Part shown: positions 56,621 to 64,000 of the stretch, one piece after another
How positions within the stretch are numbered: the first letter of the stretch is position 1
Layout of the letters: each line of letters opens with the position of its first letter
Source of the DNA: Effrenium voratum
Lineage: Eukaryota > Sar > Dinophyceae > Suessiales > Symbiodiniaceae
Reading direction: 5' to 3'
DNA: 64,000 nucleotides
Assembly: GCA_963377175.1 (NCBI GenBank)
Contig: CAUJNA010001857.1
Span: 564,295-628,294 of the forward strand
Notes under the pieces: model-generated
Told to the model about the DNA's origin: nothing
Databases searched by the model: none
The model's input: only the letters and a program-made list of their open reading frames with translations
Program-made: the position numbers and the translations under genes

Positions 56621-58631
56621 ATCCACTTTTTGTGGGTTCGGGCGTGTCCCCCAGGGACTATCATTGATTCCAATCACTTCCAGTTGCATCCCACGCCGGT
56701 CCCCTCTGCAGGAGGCTGGAACGGGAGGCAGAGGGTCGGCGGATTATGTGAAACGCGTTGTTATTGCTGGCTTGTGCTGTTTTGACCTAGTCGAGCTTGG
56801 CAACTTGCCCGGAGACTTTGGCTGCGCAGGAAGACGTCCAAGACCGCATGTGCGCACGACTAGAAAACAAAACCAGCAGAACTTGGATTGGCTCATGCCA
56901 GGTGCTGTTGAAATCTGTACTAGGTAGGACAAACAAAGGCTTCTGACTGAATCCGCGGATTTAAACTAAAGAGGCTAGGGCGGGCAAGCTCGCGTAAGCA
57001 GGCGCGTTTCGCGTAAGCTCGCCTGGCTCGGCTGCCCGCTAGCCCTTGCCATAGACGCCGCCGTTTCTTGACCTGCAGTAATTAAGAACAACAACGCCAA
57101 GCCGCTGAAACTCGTGAGGGTAGTGCTTTGTCATCTTCTTCCTAGGAGTCATCCACGTCATCTTGAGCAGTTCTGGCGACCGTGTGAAAAGGACTTCGTG
57201 TAAGCAATTCTTGAGGGGAAACGCCCAAAACACCGACGCGTAAGCGCGCAAGCTTAACATGCTCGCTGACTGCCGCATAAGCTAAAACATGACAAAGCGC
57301 AAGCTCGCACGTAAGCAACCTGATACTTTGGGATTCATGGGATGTTTATAGAGGCGCTCAGCTGGGTGTGCCTTATCATTGGAGATAAGTTGTTGGTTCC
57401 TTGTGATTTCCACTCCCACATTTGCGGGAGGCCATTCTTGGTTGGTTTCCAAGGGGCCTTAGTTGCGTTTGCATGCGCTGGCAACTACGCAGTTCGGCAA
57501 GGAATTCCACATATCGCTGCGGCAGCTCAAATCATGATGCAGCTTGGGTTTCGTCTGGTCACTGAGGCCATTTCATTCCGTTCCTTCCTTTCCATTCCCA
57601 GCTCATTTCATATCATGTCATGTGCATCATTTCATGCAAGCTCATGTTGAATCTATGCCGTGTTTTTGCTGTTGCTTATGTCCTGTACATGTTCATGCTC
57701 ACATGGCCTAAAGTGCAGCTTTAAGCGAGCCAGAAGTGATCAATGATTTATGGAGGGAGGAGGTTCAAAGCTTTGCTGTTGCTTGTCCTCGTTAATTTCC
57801 TTGAACAGGCGAAAAGAGTGCCGAGCCTGCCGAGAACAACACGCAGCCACACAACCATTGGTTGCCAAGAGTTGGCACTTGCGCGTGATGAAGCTTCCCT
57901 TTCTTGGAAGGGAAGTGTATTGTTGGTTTGGCTTGGATGGTTGGCTTGGCTAAAGCTCCAAAGCTTCCTGGGGGCTTCTCCTGCCTTGGGCATCCAAATG
58001 ACAAGTTGGCCTAAGATGATTTCCGACACTTTTTTTGCATGTTTATTGGTTGCTGAGTTTCCGGGCTCTGTTCGTGTTTAGATGGGGGCTGCAAGAAACA
58101 ATGGCCCTGTTTACAGAGGTGAGGCGTCCTTTATTTGGTTTTTGAGCCACATCCCCTCACTTCGGCAGTTTCTAAAGTGTGTTTGTGTTTTTCAGGCAGA
58201 TCAGTTTGGCAGCACCCCTCAATCAAAATCAACTGGGAGTTTCTCCATGGCTCTCATCCTGGAGCGCTTCCCATCTTTTTGGGTAGAGCAATGTTTAGGT
58301 GTGGGTTCTAGAGGTATGGAAGTTATATGAGCAAAGGTCAATATGAACCGTCGTTGTCTGTAGTAACGGGAGTGTCATTGGGCACACTCACCAAACTGCC
58401 ATTAGGGCATAGGGTTACTCACCAAACTCCCCATGTCAGTTGGGAACACAACAAGTACTGACCGTGGCTCCTAACTTCAGTCGTTTCAGAACTGACTTGA
58501 ATCATTGAGGTTTACGCCCAACCCAAGTCACCAGGAAAAATTGGGCTATCCTTATGGCCATCCACTCAATGAGTAATTGGCGCCTGGGCCTGGACTGTGA
58601 GGCTCCCCTGCACCTTTTGAAGCATCGCCAG
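56621..58631. other. Remainder of the PROPPIN intron
   Basis: No exon is seen. At 57580-57650 there is a CATTTC/TCATTTC-rich degenerate repeat. Confidence 0.4.
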
Positions 58632-58704
58632 GTGTGGGCGTACGGATTCAAGACGTTGAGCCTTTTGGACTCCATCGAGACCAGCAGCAACCCCAAGGGC
58701 CTGG
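58632..58704 (+). CDS. PROPPIN exon: IETSSNPKGL
   Basis: After CATCGCCAG a phase-0 frame reads VWAYGFKTLSLLDSIE, then TSSNPKGL, matching 'V.VY.F..L.L...IET..NPKGL'. The donor is uncertain: CTGG|GCCCCA (GC) leaves one base, or CTG is the last codon. Confidence 0.93.
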
Positions 58705-59574
58705 GCCCCAGAGACGAAAACCCTCTGGGCTTTTCACAGTCCATGTTTGGCTTCTAATGTTGACCCGGGTCAATCAACTCATCCAAGCAACAAGGGGGTG
58801 TTCCCTCCAAAAGCAAAGAACAAACCCTAAAGCCAGGAGTGTATTCATTTGGGGATCCCCATGAGGTGGACTCAATCCCAGTGACTCATTACCCGCGGTT
58901 CTTCTGTGCAAAATAGTTGAACCCCTGCACTAGGTGTGTGCATATGACTCGAGCCAAGACCCCGAGCAAGCGACCAGCTTCTTATGGGCTCCCGTATCTA
59001 AGGATGGAGGCCCAGCGGGCTTCTTCGGCTCCCAACACAAAGATGAGACGTGACAATGTGCTCGTTCCAAGCTCCGTCACCACGGCACGCACTAACCCTG
59101 AGCGTGTCCATCGCGCCATGGGTGGATCGCATGTACCATGTATGGTACGCGGCAAAACCCTCTAGTTGCCTGCACGAGCGGGCAAGGTGCCCAGGAAGCC
59201 AGGAAGGGGGCTGCAACGTAATTAGATTCTATGTTGGTATGTGGAGTCTCCATGACCCTTGACATCAGGGGTATGACCCCTTTCTTTTGGGCAATGGCAA
59301 TGACCCCATTTTTGAGGGCCATGGAGATTCCAGGTATGAGTTTTAATAGGGGACCTCAGAGGGTGGACATCAGAGTTCGGTTGAGTTCCAACTCTTAAAA
59401 TTCATGGCAATGCGTCTGTGTCCACCACACCGAGGAGTGGCTAATGGGGTTCAGCCCATGAAGCCCAGGCTTGTGCTGCCTCTCCGCTGGAGAGAGGGTG
59501 GTACTTTGCTGCCCTGGCATGCAGCAGGCGAGCGATTGGGAGGGAGCATGGCGAGCCAAACCCAGACCTCCAGT

Positions 59575-59606
59575 GCCCTGTTGCCCTGTTGCCCTGTTGC
59601 CCTTGT
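59575..59606. repeat. 9-bp TTGCCCTG-type tandem repeat
   Basis: CCCTGTTG is repeated three to four times inside a PROPPIN intron. Confidence 0.85.
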
Positions 59607-60100
59607 TTTGGAGGAGGCTTCCCTTCAAAATCAAATCCCCGTAAAAGGAAGCCCAAATCAAATCCAGCGGGTGTCGTTTGTTTTGTCAAAAGGAAATGGT
59701 CATAATGCAGTCTTACATTTGGCACGTCTCCAGAAAAAGATTAAGGGTGAAAATATACAATGTGTGTTTTAGTGGCGCTGCCCCCAAAGCCTGCCATCAG
59801 AGCTTGGAATCAACCCCAAGGATTCAACCAAAAAGTGCCTCGCTCCTCAGGTTTGTGGGCTTCAAGCTCATCCAGCATCTCTATGTGTGGTAAATAGAGC
59901 AAAGGGTAGCTTCCACTGGGCAAAAGGCTGTTGGTCTCCAGTGTAGGCATGTCCCGTTCTCGGCTACCCCATAAGTTGATGCCAGCGAACCAGCAGTTTG
60001 GGGGACGCGTTGTAAGACAACCCTCAAGTTGCCACCGACCTTTTATTTTTCCCGTTTTGGTCCATGGTTAGTCAAGGTCCCAAAAGTGAGCCTGTCTTAG

Positions 60101-60167
60101 GGCAAAGCGGCCCGGTCTCGACGAAGCGAAGCGCAGGGCAGCGTGCTGGTCGCTTTTTACTCCAACG
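60101..60167 (+). CDS. PROPPIN tentative exon: GSVLVAF
   Basis: After TCTTAG the frame reads a basic stretch, then EAQGSVLVAFYSN, resembling the 'S.VL..PG' strand expected between PKGL and the AHD strand. It could end AACG|GCTTCG. Length and borders are uncertain and the family match is short. Confidence 0.35.
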
Positions 60168-60494
60168 GCTTCGGCGACCCCGCGGCTGCTTGGCCGATTT
60201 CGGCAGTTTTAAATTGCAACGGGGCTTGAAGGTTGAGTGTCTCACAGGCTTGGAGATCTCTCAGGACTGAGGCAAGTGTTTGAAATTGCAGAGGTGTTTT
60301 TGTTCAATTCCATGGGTTCCTCCATGTCATTGGTTTCCATTAAGTTTGCCTCTCCAAAGCGTCCCAAACTTAAGTTTGAGACAGGAAGCAGCCAAAGGGG
60401 GCTGGGCCCCAGGTTTCCAGTCCCATGCCTTGCGGAACTTGCGATTTTAGTCGGCTCATGGTGGGTCAGAGTCACTTCCTTTAGACTTTTTCAG

Positions 60495-60620
60495 GTCTGC
60501 CCAAAGCAGAGAGAAGGAAGGCCCAACCCGCGCCCCGGACGTGCCCTTTCGCTCGCTCGCTCGAGCCCGAGTTCCGAGGCGCCGGGAGAACGAGAACGCA
60601 CGATGATCATTACTGCCCAC
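60495..60620 (+). CDS. PROPPIN exon: TMIITAH (left border uncertain)
   Basis: The frame is open from TTTTTCAG at 60494 and ends ERERTMIITAH before GACGCT (GA donor). The next exon begins GAT TCG, restoring the family motif AHDS. Only the last dozen codons match the family; the true start may be later, for example after GCCGGGAG at 60588. Confidence 0.75.
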
Positions 60621-62270
60621 GACGCTTCGCTGTAAGTTGCTGGGGAAAATTATCAGGGTCCACCAGGAAGAGCCTAAAGGAGCTTGCTTACCAAAAGAAT
60701 TTGCCGAAAGGGGAGACTAAATAATATGAAGCAGAATCTGAGATATGATTTCCACACAACAGATATGGGCCAAGGGCTACAATTTGGCTAGACAAAAGGA
60801 AGGTGGGCGTTCAGACTTGGTGTTGATCGATTGTGGACAGTGACCTCGGGAATCTCTGATGCTAATCAAAAAAAAAAGCAACAAAAGCCGCCTTTTGAGT
60901 TCCACCTTTCGGCCCCTTGACTTAAACACATTGCCATTGCTGACTGACCTTGTCTGACCTGTTTTCCTTTTGGGGTCCTTCTTCCCTTGGAACCAACAAA
61001 GGTTGGAGGCTTCGTTTTCCTTCCACTGGGCCCCTCGTGCCCTCGCACTCACCATCTCTTCCAATATTTTCCGTTGTTGGGTTTTAAGAGAATCTGTCAA
61101 CACTGAACACTCGAAATATGTTTGTTGTTTCCGGGGGGCATAAATGGAAGATGGGGATGCAGCTGTTGCCATTCAGGGACATTTCAATCCTCATCCGACT
61201 GAAATAGACTCTATGCTTCCAAGACCATGCGTGTCCTAGCACTCTGGCCGTCTCTATGGACCATCCTTGGTCCCCGCACCTTGTAAAACCATATAATATG
61301 ACAGCTTTGAGTTACTGCGCCCTTTACAGAAAGCCTTCCGTATATGGCGATTTCAGGGACACTACAAACCTTCACTTGTCAAAGTCAAATCCCACCAAGA
61401 CTACTCTACCGACCCTCGTGCAACTTACGCTCGATCTGGAAACCCTTGCGCAGAGCCAGCAAATAATAGTTATAATGGACTTCCCATCACATGCGCTCAA
61501 AAGTATGATTGTTCCAAATTCAGGCAGGACCAGAATCGATTGCACTCCTCTTGGATATTTGCGTCCGGCGCGTCTAAGCACCCTTCCAATGGGCTGCCCT
61601 GTGTTGGCAAGCTGGTGATCACCCAAGTTGCAGAAGTCTCCCGGGTTGAACTCATACTGTTCCGAATGCCTTTGTCAACTCACTCCGCACTTTATCGGCA
61701 ATCGTCGGCGCGATATCCCGCCTTGGGCACGCGCCCAAAACATCAAACTTGCCTCGCCCATTTGTTGCTTGCCAGGAGACGTTCACTCTCTATTTGTTGA
61801 CTTGACTTGTTGACTACCATCATGTCCACTGCCCTCGTGCTCACCCACCACTACCCCTCCTTGTGGTGTAATTTGGCTCACTTCGTCTGCCCTACTCGCT
61901 GCTCGACCTAGTCCAGTAGTGTTGCCAACCATGCGTGAAGCAAAACAATAGACTTGTTGCTGGGGGCTTACTGTAAGTCTGGCCAAGAATGTAGGATCAG
62001 GAATCCTTTTGCTTCTCCCACAAATCTTCCTTTCAACAGTGCTTGTTTGGCAAATGAGGGGTCTCCAGTCAAAACCGCCTACCAATTAGCAAGATTCCCG
62101 GAAAGCGTGATGATTGTGCATGAGGCTTTCTCAGAACTTTGAGTTGGTAGAGTGTTTGTTCCAGCGAAAGGCCCCCCCAAAAGAAACATACGAGCTTATT
62201 CTGGCCAGTCATGTGGGCAAGTCCGCGAAAGAAAGCAACCGAGAAAACATGCGGAACGCCGCAAGCTGAG

Positions 62271-62304
62271 GATTCGCCCATTGCCGCAATGGCCCTCGAC
62301 AGCA
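62271..62304 (+). CDS. PROPPIN exon: DSPIAAMALD
   Basis: After GCAAGCTGAG the frame reads DSPIAAMALDS, equal to the family's 'AHDS.IA..AL'. The right border is uncertain: AGCA|GCTGCC fits the phase of the next exon but leaves the loop one residue short. Confidence 0.75.
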
Positions 62305-62384
62305 GCTGCCTTGCTGGCGTGTGATTCGAGAAGTTCGTCGCGGAGCCGGGCCTTTCGAGCACAGTTGTGCTGTGGATTGCTACA

Positions 62385-62498
62385 CATTTTGGGGTGTCAT
62401 TTTTTGAGGGTACCCCATTTTTGGTGGCTTTGAAGGGAAACCAAAAGGAAAACCACCATTTTGGGTACCCCAAGAAAACACCCATTTTGGGGTGTTAT
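62385..62498. mobile_element. Best copy of the GGTACCC palindromic family, with flanking 16-bp repeat
   Basis: The left arm GGGTGTCATTTTTTGAGGG, then TACCCCATTTTTGGTGGCTT, pairs with the reverse complement of the right arm (GGGTGTTTTCTTGGGGTACC, then CAAAATGGTGG) around a short AAGGGAAACC centre, giving a long hairpin (62391-62483). CATTTTGGGGTGTCAT and CATTTTGGGGTGTTAT lie outside it like a target duplication. Diverged copies lie at 6343, 12717, 13434, 38583, 41279, 42110, 42856, 44316, 46710 and 59614. Confidence 0.7.
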
Positions 62499-63222
62499 AG
62501 GACTATCAACCGTTCCATACTTGAGTCAACCCACTCGTGTGACTGCGAGGAGGTGGAAAGGGAACTGTGCAGGAAAAGGCAGCAAGGCATTGACGCGGGC
62601 TGGCTCCGCGGACCATTGGCTTTAGTATCGCTTCATCAGGTCGCCTAGCGAAACGCTTTGGGATTGCGCAAGGCTCCAAGACTCGCCCCATAGAAAATTA
62701 CATGGTGTTGATGTCGTAAACTGCCAGGCATCAATGCACATGAACTTCAGGGCAGGGGCGAAGCAAACGCTTGTGTGGGAGGTCGGTTGACCTTCCAAGA
62801 GCATATCTTCAACAGCGTGTGTTTTATAGGTTGCTGAAGTGGGCCTCTAAAAAAGGGCTGTTACATTTGGCTTTCCTTCAAACCAGCCCAAGAAGGGCAT
62901 GTTTTTTACTGGGGGATGGTAGGGACAATCCTGGACCTCTTGACAGCGAAATTAGACAACTGTTGTACTGTGACTAGTGAGGACACCATGCCCATGGTCC
63001 ACATAAGGAGTGTTGACCATGTCCAGCTGTATTCCTTTGGGTTTTTGGTTACCCTAGCTTTGTTTGCGCATCGAACTCAAGGAAGGTTGTACCACTTCTG
63101 GGCCTGGAATTCAATCGACACCAATTTCTGCGGCCATTTATTGATTTGCCTGAAAGCTAAATGCGTTTTTTGGGTGCTTGTCAAAAACCTCCCACAAACT
63201 GTGTAAGGAACATGCCTGCAAT

Positions 63223-63327
63223 ACTTGCTTCCTGAGTTCCTGGTTATGCTTCTTGAGGTTGGACCATTTTAGTGGCAAACAAACAGTTTGGTTACCATGT
63301 GTTGGACCATCCACTCAGCAAGTGAGT
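63223..63327. mobile_element. MITE-like element, copy 3 of the TCCTGAGT family
   Basis: The left end ACTTGCTTCCTGAGTTCC pairs with the right end CCACTCAGCAAGTGAGT. It lies 45 bases before the last PROPPIN exon. Half copies are at about 53897-53923 and 63547-63600. Confidence 0.6.
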
Positions 63328-63371
63328 GGAGATGCCATTTCCGACAGATGATTTGGAGACAGAGCCGCCAG

Positions 63372-63421
63372 GTTCCTTGCTCGCCACGGCTTCTGAGAAG
63401 GGCACTATCGTCAGAGTCTAT
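63372..63421 (+). CDS. PROPPIN exon: TASEKGTIVRVY
   Basis: After GAGCCGCCAG two bases complete a codon, then SLLATASEKGTIVRVY, the most conserved strand of the family before the FRRG-bearing blade. Probably ends TAT|GCTGCT (GC donor). The next exon is not in the remaining 579 bases. Confidence 0.95.
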
Positions 63422-64000
63422 GCTGCTCGGCCGGACATCCTCTGAACTGAAGGCATAGCTGATAATTTGAAGTGATTTGCCTAGGAGGCTGACAGGGGTC
63501 GAATAATTGCATTGTTGACTTGTTTATCACCCTCGCCCATCTTTTGACACACTTCCTGAGTTCTTAGCCTGGCTCTTGGACATGTTTGGGGCGCTAAACA
63601 TCAGGCTGTTCAAGAATTAGAATGGGGTGGGGTACTTTGAAACCAGAAACCATGATAATAAAAGAAGAAACAATTGTATTTCGGACCTTTATATACCTGG
63701 AAGTGAAAGCCTGTTCGACGTATCTGATGTTCAATTGGCCAAGCAAGCAACCATTTGAATCATACAAAGGTTTCACCACCAGACTCTGGACCACGCCCCA
63801 CAATGTTAACCCCGGAGTACCAAGCCCCTAATTCTAAACTGCAGCCCGAATTCTAGTGCATGTATCACGCTTTGAAGCCGAATTTCAGGAACCCTACCAA
63901 CCTCCCCCCAAGACAACCTCCAAAGGGTTAGTGATCACTTCTTTTGCCTTATGTCGTCCTTAGAGGGGAAGTAAGGCCAACTTGCGGCCAAAGAACTACT
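63422..64000. other. PROPPIN intron, no further exon seen
   Basis: Holds a partial MITE-like end. The next propeller strand (with FRRG) is not found. Confidence 0.5.

Larger units (their letters stand above)
45434..63421 (+). other. ATG18: PROPPIN (Atg18/WIPI-family) gene, at least eleven exons, 3' end outside the window
   Basis: PROPPINs are seven-bladed beta-propellers that bind PI3P and PI(3,5)P2 and, with Atg2, act in autophagosome growth and endolysosomal membranes. Blade motifs appear in the correct order on the + strand, each in a short codon-biased exon: EILYVSFNQ, DYTCFVCGTESGFRVYST, DPFHLTFRRDF, FRTNILAFSGGGKNPRF, VVLWDD, LRRDLVVVA, LLDSIETSSNPKGL, TMIITAH, DSPIAAMALD and SLLATASEKGTIVRVY. 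The lipid-binding FRRG motif follows the RVY blade and is expected beyond base 64000. The segment between PKGL and TAH is not well resolved. The symbol is by family; orthology to Atg18, Atg21/Hsv2 or WIPI3/4 types is not decided. Confidence 0.9.

Noticed and set aside
56083..56689. Pro-Gly-Val, Thr-Gly-Pro and Trp-Asp-Gln frames on both strands
   Set aside because: Translation of the GGWCC minisatellite.
61256..62085. Overlapping 100-120-codon frames on both strands
   Set aside because: Protein-like in places on either strand, but no borders, bias or family motif; lies in a PROPPIN intron.

Overview
The window looks like nuclear DNA of a dinoflagellate, probably from the Symbiodiniaceae/Suessiales side. 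The main reason is a PROPPIN (Atg18/WIPI-family) gene on the + strand, broken into about a dozen short GC-rich exons over 18 kb. Several of its introns appear to start with GA or GC rather than GT, and most intron ends carry short duplicated words around AG|G. Microsatellites, diverged short palindromic elements, a tyrosine-recombinase retrotransposon and two possible spliced-leader relics agree with this. Nothing bacterial was seen.

Layout. 1-4114: right-hand part of a DIRS/PAT-group retrotransposon (reverse transcriptase, RNase H, methyltransferase-like domain, tyrosine recombinase). It ends in a B1-A2-B2 split direct repeat and its reading frames are broken in several places. 4115-5780: DNA extremely rich in the word CTAC, containing a 381-codon open frame. 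6.0-8.7 kb: a few + strand exon-like segments. 9.3-10.8 kb: a degenerate ACT-triplet satellite. 10.8-20.4 kb: mostly repeat-derived spacer with scattered exon-like segments. 21.3-44.7 kb: a chain of short exons, many of them phase-compatible, for an unrecognised protein ('gene A'). It begins with an ATG one base after a pyrimidine-rich AG that could accept a spliced leader. 45.4-63.4 kb: the PROPPIN gene, running off the right edge.

The genes lie head to tail on the + strand. The PROPPIN propeller is recognised from blade-specific motifs found in the right order: SFNQ, CGTESGFRVYST, FRRDF, GGGKNPRF, VVLWDD, LRRD, IETSSNPKGL, TAH/DSPIAAMALD and TASEKGTIVRVY. The lipid-binding FRRG motif would lie beyond base 64000. 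The introns hold most of the oddities: a GGWCC palindromic minisatellite, a GTAAGC cluster, a 150-bp tandem duplication, hairpin elements and possible spliced-leader relics.

Limits. Exon calls rest on reading codon use (G/C at third positions), splice-like borders and phase by eye. The PROPPIN exons are firm. The gene A exons are individually moderate, and their order and joining are inference. No database or RNA evidence was available.
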